Source: Phyllobacterium lublinensis
Lineage (GTDB): Bacteria; Pseudomonadota; Alphaproteobacteria; Rhizobiales; Rhizobiaceae
DNA length: 64,000 bases
NCBI RefSeq assembly: GCF_020164435.1
Contig: NZ_JAIUDQ010000002.1
Coordinates: 248,001 to 312,000, forward strand
Direction of reading: 5' to 3'
Part shown: positions 28,246 through 39,445 of the stretch, in pieces
Layout of the letters: each line of letters begins with the position of its first letter
Numbering within the stretch: the first letter of the stretch is position 1
Notes under the pieces: model-generated
What the model was told of the DNA's origin: nothing
Databases searched by the model: none
Seen by the model: the letters and a program-made list of their open reading frames with translations, nothing else
Made by a program: the position numbers and the translations under genes

Positions 28246-28588
28246 GGGCGAGACCGTCAATGGTTTTGATCCGGTTGAGCGGCTTGCCGCCGAGCATGGT
28301 GTTGTCAGTTCGTATCCATTGCCGCGCCACGGTGTCGTCGCCGCCGACAATCGCATCCAGCGAACGGTAGAGGCGGATGAACAGCAGCGCGAGTTCGTAG
28401 CTCTTGCCGGTCAGCGGTCCGCCGCTCTCGCTGCGCTTGAGCCGGGATATGCTGGGTTCGGAGAGCCCGACGATGGTGGACAGCTCCTTGGCGGTCAGCC
28501 CCAGCAATTCGGACGAACGCAGCAGCGCCTTGGAAACCACGGCGGTTTTGCTAGGCAGGGTGGTCGCGGGGCGAGCCGAGGTTGGCAT
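28205..28588 (-). CDS. Xre/MbcA/ParS-like antitoxin
   Basis: This 127-residue protein is the antitoxin partner. It has a helix-turn-helix (LTAKELSTIVGLSEPSISRLKRSE) followed by the MbcA/ParS toxin-binding domain (GKSYELALLFIRLYRSLDAIVGGDD...WIRTDNTMLGGKPLNRI). ATG 28588 has AAAGGA seven bases upstream and is preferred to 28603. It is first in the operon and probably binds the inverted repeat between the promoter boxes to repress itself and the RES toxin. Confidence 0.9.
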   Translation of the reverse strand: MPTSARPATTLPSKTAVVSKALLRSSELLGLTAKELSTIVGLSEPSISRLKRSESGGPLTGKSYELALLFIRLYRSLDAIVGGDDTVARQWIRTDNTMLGGKPLNRIKTIDGLAHVLAYLDARRAPI

Positions 28589-28611
28589 GGAGTATCCTTT
28601 CATGAGAAAGA

Positions 28612-28640
28612 AATGTATGTCAAATTTCGTGAGAAATCAA
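28612..28640 (-). promoter_or_regulatory. Promoter and operator of the RES/Xre operon
   Basis: On the minus strand TTGATT (28635-28640) and TACATT (28612-28617) are spaced 17 bases apart, a good sigma-70 promoter. The inverted repeat ATTTC-GTGA-GAAAT (28624-28637) overlaps the -35 box and spacer, where antitoxin binding would block transcription. Confidence 0.6.
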
Positions 28641-28654
28641 GATGTGCTTCCGCA

Positions 28655-28790
28655 GTGCGTGGTTCGAAGCTCGACAGGCTCACTATGATGAAGCTCACCA
28701 TGAGGAGAGTCGGTTGTTTGCAGTCTGTTAAAGCCGGCGATGATCATGCAGTCCGCACCCTCATGGTGAGCTTGTCGAACACGCATGGCG
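28655..28790. repeat. Inverted copies of the dispersed repeat
   Basis: The 50 bases 28655-28704 are the reverse complement of the unit at 19249-19298, with three mismatches. A shortened copy in the opposite direction (CTCATGGTGAGCTTGTCGAACACGC) lies at about 28760-28784, so the pair can fold into a long hairpin. The element fills the gap between the antitoxin promoter and the P450 stop codon. Confidence 0.75.
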
Positions 28791-28800
28791 TTACTGCACA

Positions 28801-30183
28801 TCACAGTCGCGGTGTCACCGTCATCGGCAGGCCCTTGTCGGGTTGCGTCGTCAGTTTCTGCACTGGCCATGGCCTGTAATCGCCGGCGGACTCGAACCGG
28901 AAGCGATGGAGCAGGATCGCCAGGGCAATGATCGCCTCCTGCAGGGCGAAGCTCGCGCCGATACAGACACGCGGTCCCGCACCGAAGGGTAGATACTGGA
29001 AGCGATCGATCCGGTCACGATTTTGCGGGTGAAAGCGCGAGGGCATGAACGCTTCCGGGTTTTCCCAGTAGAGCCTGTGCCGGTGGACAGTCCATGGCAT
29101 GACGAGGACAGCGGAGCCCTTCGGCAGGTGGAGATCTTTGTAGTGGTCGTCTTCAATCGGTTCGCGATTGATGGACGGCGCCGGCGGGTAGAGTCGCATC
29201 GCTTCCTCGAAGGCCGCGCGCGTGAGCGGCAGGGCATCGAGCCATTCATGTGGCGGTGGTACATCAGCCTGATCCATGAAGGCATCAATCTCTGCTTCGA
29301 CCAGGTCGCGCTCCCATGACGCCTTTGCAAGAAGGTAGAGGGTCCAGCCAAGCGCCCTGGCCGTCGTTTCATGGCCAGCGCCGATGAAGGTGATGATATT
29401 GTCTTCGATCTCGGCGCGCGACAGACCATCCGGCCCCTCAGCGCGCAGCAGAAGGGTCAGAAAATCATTGGGGACCTTCCCGCCTTCCTGGTCCATGCTA
29501 ACCTTGCGCATCTCGATCGTGTTGGCGACGATCTGCCGGAAGAAGGCGAGGGCGCGGCGGCCGCGAATTTGGGTAAAGCGCGGCAGCCAGCTCGGCGCGC
29601 CAAGGAGATCAAGCGGATCTACCCGGCCCATCGTCTCGAACAGCCGGTCGACTTCGTGGGAGAACTGGTCCGGATCGCCGGCGATTTCGCCGGAGAACAG
29701 CGTCTCGGCCAGAATGTCGTAGGTCAGCATGGTCATGTCACGGGACACATCGGTGGTACCCGTTAGCCCCTCATAACGATCGGCGAAACGGTCCGTCGTG
29801 CGCTTCATCACATTGGCGAAGCCATGAATATGGCGCGGCGTGAACACCGGCGCCATGGCCTTGCGCGAGCGGCGCCAGACCTCGCCCTCTGCGGTCAGCA
29901 GGCCGTCCCGGAGAATGGGGCGCAGGATGCGCTGGCGCACCGCCGCCATCCTGTAGTTCCTGGCATTGTCGACGAGCACGTGGCGGATGAGGCCGGGGTC
30001 GTTGGCAATGATGGTATGGGCGAACGACCAGTCGATGGAAACCCAGGGCTCGTTGTAGGAGGGCTCACCCCACAATTCGAGCGGGTTGCGATAAATGGTG
30101 CGGATCAACCGCAACGTGCCGACCGGACCGGTGCGAGGGATCGGTGCCGGGGGGACAAAAGCGGTTTGCGTGGTGGGTTCCAT
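28801..30183 (-). CDS. Cytochrome P450
   Basis: This 460-residue soluble P450 monooxygenase has all key motifs. The I-helix is FIGAGHETTARALGW, the K-helix ExxR is in AAFEEAMRLYP, and the haem loop FGAGPRVCIGASFA carries the axial cysteine. The substrate cannot be told from sequence; fatty acid or terpenoid oxidation are common for such relatives. No ferredoxin or reductase gene is adjacent. ATG 30183 follows GGAGGCG. The stop lies only about ten bases past a dispersed repeat copy. Confidence 0.94.
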   Translation of the reverse strand: MEPTTQTAFVPPAPIPRTGPVGTLRLIRTIYRNPLELWGEPSYNEPWVSIDWSFAHTIIANDPGLIRHVLVDNARNYRMAAVRQRILRPILRDGLLTAEGEVWRRSRKAMAPVFTPRHIHGFANVMKRTTDRFADRYEGLTGTTDVSRDMTMLTYDILAETLFSGEIAGDPDQFSHEVDRLFETMGRVDPLDLLGAPSWLPRFTQIRGRRALAFFRQIVANTIEMRKVSMDQEGGKVPNDFLTLLLRAEGPDGLSRAEIEDNIITFIGAGHETTARALGWTLYLLAKASWERDLVEAEIDAFMDQADVPPPHEWLDALPLTRAAFEEAMRLYPPAPSINREPIEDDHYKDLHLPKGSAVLVMPWTVHRHRLYWENPEAFMPSRFHPQNRDRIDRFQYLPFGAGPRVCIGASFALQEAIIALAILLHRFRFESAGDYRPWPVQKLTTQPDKGLPMTVTPRL

Positions 30184-30419
30184 TGAGCGCCTCCGCTGGG
30201 GCATGTGGGTATGAACGGCGGCAAAATCCACTCATCGGTCATGAAATGGCTCATGACCGCGATCGGCCCCTTACGACTAATTGCTGCCTTGACGCGGCAA
30301 TCCCGACGGATACTTTTCGGGCTCATTACACCCGGCAACCCGATTTCAGAATTATCAGGCCCTTTTTCTTAGGACATACCGGCAACATTTTGGATTGATA
30401 ATATAAGGATTTTCAGCAA

Positions 30420-32195
30420 ATGAATTTGCGCCTGTGCTGGCTATTGCTGGCCGTACTTCTTGCGTGATGTAGTGGCGAGTCGGATTCGGAGGAAACCTAT
30501 AGCGGGACGTTTCAACCGGCAATTGACAAACCCCAGCTACAAATACCCTACGCTGACAGCAGTACCCGTACACCGCTCTCCAGCGATCCCGACTATGGAC
30601 CTGAGGGCAGGTTTTACGCTCGCGAATTTGATGAAACGCCGAGGAGCAAATTGCAGACGATCTATCTGAATGGCAGTGCGCTGCAGTTCACGGTAGCGGC
30701 AGGACATATCAAGGCGAAAAGTTCCAGCCACGCCTTAGCAAGCAGGTTCGGGCAGGCTGCCATTTTCTATACGGCCTATACGCTTGCGAACCAGCCCAAG
30801 GGCACACGGCCGGTAACTTTCATTTTCAACGGCGGGCCTGGCGGCGCTTCGGCTGTGATGGACGTTGGTTTCCTTGGACCGAAGCGCTACGACTGGGATG
30901 CCCCAAGCTTCGCGCTGAAAGATAACCCCAATACCTTGCTCGACAAAACGGATCTCGTCTTCGTGGATCCAGTCGGAACCGGATATTCCAAGGCGATCTT
31001 TCCCAATCGAAACATTGATTTCTGGAGTGTCGATGAGGACGCAAGCGTGCTCACCGATTTCATCATTCGTTATATCAACGCCAATCAACGCCAGGATTCG
31101 CCCAAATATCTTTACGGCGTTTCGTACGGTGGTATTCGGGTTCCCATTATCGGACGGATGCTGCTTGAGGGCGGCACCACACAATATACTGAAAGGAAGG
31201 ATTCAAAGAATGTCCTTACCGGTCTGATCCTGAACTCGCCCATACTCGACTATGAAGCGGATTGCACAGTCAGTGATGCATCCTGTGGCGGTTCGCTTCC
31301 GACGTATGCGGCAGTTGCGGCCGACTGGGGAAGGTCCATCGAACGCCCCGGCAAGTCTGCCGATACAATTGTGGACGACATTGCGCCGTTCATCTCGACA
31401 TATAACCAACTTTACGTTTCGACATTCAGTGGTGTCGACCGTCGCATGGCCCCCGATAATTCAGAATGGCGAGCCTTCCTCAAGCAATCTGCGGCACAGC
31501 CCTTCCTGGATCGACTGTATCGCCTGACCGGCATCGGCAAGCTTTATGAGCCTGGAGACAGTGCCGCCAACAACCCGTGGATCGCCGATCCGAATATGGA
31601 CAGTATTGAATTTATAAAGGCTTTCGATGCAGGCAAAGATGATCGGGGCAGGGTGAGAAAGCTGTTGCTCGGCGACGGGCGCGCGACCATCGCACTTGAC
31701 GATACCGATTTCGCGATGGACAGAAGATCGGATTTTGATCCGCTTGCCAAACTCTATCAGGAGGAATTTATCGGGTACAATTCCGATTTGAATTATATGG
31801 CGAGTAATGGCGAAATCATCGACAAATGGGATTTCTGGTCGCATCATCCCGATGATCCGGTCGATCCCTCAAGATTGGTATCAAGCGTTCCCGATCTCTC
31901 CCAGAGCTTTACCCTCAAACCTGATTTGAAGGTTCTGGTCCAGCACGGCTATTATGATCTGAACACGCCCTTCTATCAGTCCAAACTTGTCCTTGACGCA
32001 TTGCCGGAACCGGCGAAAGTACCGGTCAAGCTATATGAGGCCGGACACGGTATTGGTCCTGAAAGTGGCCCAAAAGAAAAACTTCCCCTCTATGGTCTCG
32101 TGCTGAACGATCTCAAAATATTTTATGATCAGCCACTGCCCGCTATGGTGTTTACCGCCATGCGTTCGCCTCTTTCTGAAAGGGTACAGCCATGA
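30420..32195 (+). pseudogene. S10-family carboxypeptidase lipoprotein, interrupted by in-frame TGA
   Basis: From ATG 30420 one frame runs 592 codons, broken only by TGA at codon 16 (30465-30467). The frame opens MNLRLCWLLLAVLLA, then the TGA, then CSGESDSEE. A G in place of the first T (GGA, Gly) would give a perfect lipobox LLAGC. The rest is an intact S10 serine carboxypeptidase: oxyanion NGGPGGAS, Ser in YGVSYGG (codon 235), Asp in HGYYDLNTP, and His in EAGHGIGP. The next usable start, TTG 30651, would remove the signal and about 77 residues. It is coupled by ATGA to the EF-hand gene. Bases 31561-31620 are 29/60 G+C, lower than nearby genes. Confidence 0.82.
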
Positions 32196-32641
32196 AAGTT
32201 CGTTTGACCGCGGGAATGACAGCGCTGCTGCTTCTTGGGCAATGGCATGCGGTGCCAGCGATTGCTGCGGAATCCATGGCACGGTTCAAGTCTGAGCGGC
32301 AGTTGCAGGGGCTGTCATTGCGCGCTCTTGTTCCTCCATCCACACGCTCGAAACAAGGCGCGGTTCCCCTTACCCGGGAAAAGGTCGGTTCAGCTGTCGA
32401 CGCCCGTATTCGCGCGATGTATGACAGGGCAATTGACCCGGCAACAAGGCGGGTAACGGTGGCATCTGCCGAAAGAGCGGGCGTGGGTTACTTCGTCGGT
32501 CGGTTCGATGCGATGGATGATGATCGTGACGGCACCCTGACCTTTGGCGAATTCGAGGCTTACCTCGACGCTCAATCGCCAATTGGGAGGCCGGCCGGTA
32601 CGGCACACCCCGAGACCAGGGACATCCAGATCATCCAATAG
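32192..32641 (+). CDS. Secreted EF-hand protein
   Basis: The 149-residue protein has a signal peptide (hydrophobic stretch to AIAA, about residue 26). Near the C-terminus it has one canonical EF-hand loop, DDDRDGTLTFGE, with every calcium-ligand position filled. A helix before it (VGYFVGRFDAM) completes the fold. It should bind calcium in the periplasm or outside the cell. The start overlaps the S10 carboxypeptidase stop (ATGA), so the two were made together. A calcium-dependent partner or inhibitor role is possible but unproven. Confidence 0.82.
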   Translation: MKVRLTAGMTALLLLGQWHAVPAIAAESMARFKSERQLQGLSLRALVPPSTRSKQGAVPLTREKVGSAVDARIRAMYDRAIDPATRRVTVASAERAGVGYFVGRFDAMDDDRDGTLTFGEFEAYLDAQSPIGRPAGTAHPETRDIQIIQ

Positions 32642-35350
<2,709 letters not shown>

Positions 35351-35662
35351 TTAGGCGGCACCTTTCTGAGCAGGTGCTACCTGGAGGCGGGTGCTTCAAG
35401 CAGCCGCCACAACTTGCACGAGATACATAAAAGGGAGCGCAGAAACGCGCCTATCCGTCCGTTGACTAGTGCTCCGCCCAATCAACCTCATGGCGATCCA
35501 AGGCGCGTTTAAGCCTAATCAATCATCGCCGTGGCTTTTTATACTTTTGTACAGCAACTCTCTTGCCTGTTCGCTGGCGTCGTGGTCTTTTGTTGCAAAA
35601 GTGCGAGCGACAACCCGGCAACTGCGCCTGCCTTTTTTGAGTCAATATGATTGGGAATTGAA
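35351..35662. other. 312-base gap with nested inverted repeats
   Basis: The gap after gyrB holds a hairpin GCACCT...AGGTGC (35358-35377) without a T-run, possibly a weak gyrB terminator. Farther on, AAACGCGCCT (35443-35452) and AGGCGCGTTT (35501-35510) are perfectly complementary. They enclose the inner pair GTTGA (35461-35465) and TCAAC (35482-35486). CTTTTG-TTG-CAAAAG (35587-35601) is a further palindrome, 60 bases before the dipeptidase gene, and may be an operator. No protein gene is supported. Confidence 0.5.
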
Positions 35663-36718
35663 ATGCAGCCTGTCTTCGATGGTCACAACGATGTGCTTTA
35701 CCGGTTGTGGAAACATTCAAGAGACGGCGCCGACCCGGTCACCGAATTCATCGAAGGCACCAGCAGCGGTCACATCGACAAGATCAGGGCACATAAAGGC
35801 GGCCTGATTGGTGGATTGTGCGCCATTTACGTTCCCTCCGGCGATCTTGCATTCAAGGCACCCGACGCCAACGGGCATTATTCCACGCCGCTCGCGGCGC
35901 CGCTGGAACGCGCGCCATCCCTGGATATCGCGCTTGAGATGGCCTCCATCGCGCTGAGACTGCAGCGGGCCGGAGGCTGGAAGCTCTGCCGGTCCACCGC
36001 CGAGATCGCCGAATGCATGGACCGCGGCGTTTTTGCTGCCGTCCTTCACATGGAAGGCTGTGAGGCCATTGGCGCGGATCTGGCCGCGCTCGACGTCTTC
36101 TATGCGGCCGGGCTGCGGTCGCTCGGTCCGGTCTGGAGCCGCAACAATATTTTCGCGCATGGCGTTCCCTTTGCCTATCCAATGGATCCGGATACCGGTC
36201 CCGGACTGACGCGGGAAGGCGAGGAACTTGTGGCGGCCTGTAATCGCCTCGGCATCCTCATCGACCTTGCACACATTACGGAGAAGGGCTTCTGGGACGT
36301 CGCCCGCATCAGCGAACAGCCGCTTGTCGCCAGCCACTCCAATGTCCACGCACTGACGCCGGTTGCCCGCAACCTGACGGACAGGCAGCTCGATGCCATA
36401 CGCGAGCGCAAGGGCCTGGTCGGGCTCAATTATGCGGTCGCCATGCTCCGCCCCGATGCGCGCGAGAATGCCGAAACGCCATTGTCGGACATGATTCGCC
36501 ATATAGACTATATGGTGAACCGCATGGGCATCGACTGCGTTGCGCTAGGCTCCGACTTCGACGGTGCAAAAATTCCCGGTGAGATCGGCGATGCCAGCGG
36601 CAACCAGAATCTGGTCGCTGCATTGCGGGATGCCGGGTACCTGGGGGATGATCTGGCAAAAATCTGCCGCGAGAACTGGCTGCGCGTGTTGCGCTCGGCC
36701 TGGCACGAAGAAAACTAA
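35663..36718 (+). CDS. Membrane dipeptidase family (M19) dipeptidase
   Basis: This 351-residue zinc dipeptidase of the renal-dipeptidase family should hydrolyse dipeptides, including forms with a D-residue at the C-terminus. Metal and active-site motifs are present: the DGHNDVLYRLW start, Glu in HMEGCEAIG, LIDLAHITEKGFWDV, SHSNVHALTPVARNLTD and GSDFDGAKIP. No signal peptide is visible, so it is probably cytoplasmic. ATG 35663 is preferred to a TTG at 35651. It heads a run with a peptide ABC transporter, suggesting import followed by hydrolysis. Confidence 0.93.
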   Translation: MQPVFDGHNDVLYRLWKHSRDGADPVTEFIEGTSSGHIDKIRAHKGGLIGGLCAIYVPSGDLAFKAPDANGHYSTPLAAPLERAPSLDIALEMASIALRLQRAGGWKLCRSTAEIAECMDRGVFAAVLHMEGCEAIGADLAALDVFYAAGLRSLGPVWSRNNIFAHGVPFAYPMDPDTGPGLTREGEELVAACNRLGILIDLAHITEKGFWDVARISEQPLVASHSNVHALTPVARNLTDRQLDAIRERKGLVGLNYAVAMLRPDARENAETPLSDMIRHIDYMVNRMGIDCVALGSDFDGAKIPGEIGDASGNQNLVAALRDAGYLGDDLAKICRENWLRVLRSAWHEEN

Positions 36719-36745
36719 AATTGCTCTAAAACAGGGAACAGAACG

Positions 36746-38350
36746 ATGAACCATATCAATGCGAAATTCCGGCTCCTTCTTGGCGGCGCGGCACTTTCCG
36801 CGATCCTGCTTGCCGGTTTGCCGGCTTGGGCGGAAACGCCGGCTGATACGCTCGTCGAAGCCTTTGCGATCGACGATGTCATTACGCTCGATCCTGCCGA
36901 GGCATTCGAGCTCACCATGGGCGAAATCAACGGCAATACCTACGACAAGCTCGTACGGCTTGATATCAACGATCCTTCGAAGATCGTGGCTGATATCGCC
37001 GAGAGCTGGACCGTTTCCGATGATGGCCTGACCTATACGTTCAAGCTGAAGCCGGATCTGAAATTCGCTTCCGGAAACCCGATCACCGCGGAAGATGTCG
37101 CCTATTCGTTCGAGCGCGCCATCAAGCTCGACAAGAGCCCGGCCTTCATACTCACCCAGTTCGGCCTGAAGGCGGACAATGTCACCGAGAAAGCCAAGGC
37201 GGCCGATGCCTCGACCTTCGTCTTCACGGTAGACCAGCCCTATGCGCCGAGCTTCGTCTTGAACTGCCTGACTGCGACAGTCGCCTCGGTCGTCGACAAA
37301 AAACTGATTTCCGAGCATGTGGTTGGCGACGACTATGGCAATGCGTGGATGAAGACCGGCTATGCCGGTTCCGGCCCCATGAAGATCCGCGACTGGCGCG
37401 CCAACGAGATCATCGTCCTCGAGCGCAACGACAATTATTATGGCACGAAGGCCCCGCTCAACCGGGTCATCTATCGCCATGTCAAGGAAAGCGCGGCCCA
37501 GCGGCTCCTGCTTGAGAAGGGCGATATCGATGTTGCCCGTAACCTTGAGCCAAACGACCTCGAACAGGTTGTGAAGAACCAGGACATCACGACGACGAGC
37601 GCCGCGAAAGGCACGATCTACTATTTCAGCCTCAACCAGAAAAACCCGAACCTGGCCAAACCGGAAGTGCGCGAAGCGCTGAAGTATCTGGTCGACTATG
37701 ACGCGATCGGCGAAAAGCTGATCAAGGGCATTGGCGAGATCCACCAGACGTTCCTGCCAAAGGGCATTCTCGGCGAACTCGATGAGAACCCCTACAAGCT
37801 CGATGTCGAGAAGGCGAAGGGACTACTCGAAAAGGCCGGGCTCAAGGACGGCTTCTCCTTCACGATGGATGTTCGCAACAACCAGCCTGTTACCGGCATC
37901 GCTGAATCCGTGCAGCAGACCATGGCGCAGGCTGGCGTGAAGATGGAAATCATCCCTGGCGATGGTAAGCAGACGCTAACCAAATACCGGGCGCGTACAC
38001 ATGATTCCTATATTGGCCAGTGGGGCGTCGATTATTGGGATCCGAATTCCAATGCTGAAACCTTCACGTCCAATCCCGACAATTCCGATGCCGGCACCAA
38101 CAAGACATTGGCCTGGCGCAACGCATGGGATGTGCCGGATCTGACCAAGGAAACCAAGGCAGCCCTGCTCGAGCGCGATGGCGCCAAGCGCGCCCAGATG
38201 TATCAGGACCTGCAGAAGAAGGTGCTGGAAAGCAGCCCGTTCGTGTTGATCTTCCAGCAGACGGAAGTGGCTGGCCTGCGCTCGAATCTGAAGGGCTTCA
38301 AGCTTGGACCTTCGTTCGACACGAATTACGTTTTCACCGTGTCGAAGTAA
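36746..38350 (+). CDS. Peptide ABC transporter substrate-binding protein (family 5)
   Basis: The 534-residue periplasmic binding protein captures di- or oligopeptides for the permease genes that follow. A clear signal peptide (cleavage after PAWA, about residue 30) precedes the family 5 fold. The conserved N-terminal IDDVITLDPAEAFE and YDKLVRLDINDP regions and YTFKLKPDLKFASGNPITAEDVAYSFERA are typical. It begins 27 bases after the dipeptidase. The exact peptide preference cannot be read from sequence. Confidence 0.94.
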   Translation: MNHINAKFRLLLGGAALSAILLAGLPAWAETPADTLVEAFAIDDVITLDPAEAFELTMGEINGNTYDKLVRLDINDPSKIVADIAESWTVSDDGLTYTFKLKPDLKFASGNPITAEDVAYSFERAIKLDKSPAFILTQFGLKADNVTEKAKAADASTFVFTVDQPYAPSFVLNCLTATVASVVDKKLISEHVVGDDYGNAWMKTGYAGSGPMKIRDWRANEIIVLERNDNYYGTKAPLNRVIYRHVKESAAQRLLLEKGDIDVARNLEPNDLEQVVKNQDITTTSAAKGTIYYFSLNQKNPNLAKPEVREALKYLVDYDAIGEKLIKGIGEIHQTFLPKGILGELDENPYKLDVEKAKGLLEKAGLKDGFSFTMDVRNNQPVTGIAESVQQTMAQAGVKMEIIPGDGKQTLTKYRARTHDSYIGQWGVDYWDPNSNAETFTSNPDNSDAGTNKTLAWRNAWDVPDLTKETKAALLERDGAKRAQMYQDLQKKVLESSPFVLIFQQTEVAGLRSNLKGFKLGPSFDTNYVFTVSK

Positions 38351-38377
38351 GCGGGACCTTTGCCCAAGGCTGATAGT

Positions 38378-39445
38378 ATGAGCAGTACCGAACAACAGTT
38401 GGAGTCCAGGCGTTCCGGCGCCTGGGCTTCCAGCTTTCTTTGGGCCACCGGCAGGTTCATCCTGATCGGAGCCGTGACATTCCTCGGACTGCTTGCGGTC
38501 ACGTTCTTCATTGGGAGGGTCATTCCGATTGATCCGGCCCTCGCCATTGTCGGCGACCGCGCGCCCGCTCATGTCGTGGAGCGTGTGCGGGAGGAGTATG
38601 GCCTCAACTTGCCGATCTACCAGCAGTTCCTGATCTATATAAAAGACGCATTGCAAGGCAATTTCGGCAATTCGGTACTGACCACCAACCCCGTCATGAC
38701 GGATATCAGACGGGTATTTCCGGCAACCATGGAACTGGCCACGTTTGGTACGCTGCTAGGGGCTTTGTTCGGCGTGCCGCTCGGCGTGCTGGCCGCGGTG
38801 AAGCGTGGCAGCATCATTGACCAGATTGTGCGAATAATTGGGCTCGTCGGTTACTCGGTGCCGATCTTTTGGCTGGGCCTGCTGGCTCTCCTCGTCTTCT
38901 ATGCCAAGCTGGGCTGGACTTCCGGTCCAGGACGGATCGACGTGGTCTACGAATACACGTTTACCCCGATTACCGGCTTTTATCTCCTTGATGCAATTTT
39001 GCAGGGCAACTGGGAGGCGTTTCGCAACATATTCAGTTTCATCATCCTGCCGGCATCGCTGCTGGGCTATTTCTCGCTTGCCTATATCAGCCGCATGACA
39101 CGCTCTTTCATGCTCAATGAGCTCGAACAGGAATACATCGTTGCTGCCCGGGCGAAGGGTCTATCGGAAACCCGTATCATCTGGGGGCATGCGCTGCGCA
39201 ATGCAGCAGTGCCGCTTGTCACGGTCATCGCGCTTTCCTATGCCGGATTGCTCGAAGGCTCGGTGCTTACGGAAACCGTGTTCTCCTGGCCTGGACTTGG
39301 GCTCTACATCACCAATTCGTTGCAGAATGCAGACATGAATGCGGTGCTGGGAGGGACCATCATCATCGGTACGGTGTTCGTCGCCATCAATCTCCTGTCC
39401 GATGTTTTGTACAGGGCACTCGACCCACGGACTCGCCCACGATGA
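38378..39445 (+). CDS. Peptide ABC transporter permease (DppB-like)
   Basis: This 355-residue inner-membrane permease has about six membrane segments. The permease loop that contacts the ATPase is in YIVAARAKGLSETRIIWGHALRNAAVPL. It begins with a longer cytoplasmic N-terminus than usual DppB. ATG 38378 is used because a TTG at 38360 lacks a better ribosome site. Its stop overlaps the next permease start (ATGA). Confidence 0.92.
   Translation: MSSTEQQLESRRSGAWASSFLWATGRFILIGAVTFLGLLAVTFFIGRVIPIDPALAIVGDRAPAHVVERVREEYGLNLPIYQQFLIYIKDALQGNFGNSVLTTNPVMTDIRRVFPATMELATFGTLLGALFGVPLGVLAAVKRGSIIDQIVRIIGLVGYSVPIFWLGLLALLVFYAKLGWTSGPGRIDVVYEYTFTPITGFYLLDAILQGNWEAFRNIFSFIILPASLLGYFSLAYISRMTRSFMLNELEQEYIVAARAKGLSETRIIWGHALRNAAVPLVTVIALSYAGLLEGSVLTETVFSWPGLGLYITNSLQNADMNAVLGGTIIIGTVFVAINLLSDVLYRALDPRTRPR

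Noticed and set aside
30465-30467. TGA as selenocysteine codon
   Set aside because: S10 peptidases have no selenocysteine at this place; the site is in a signal peptide and no SECIS-like hairpin directly follows. A point mutation or readthrough is simpler.
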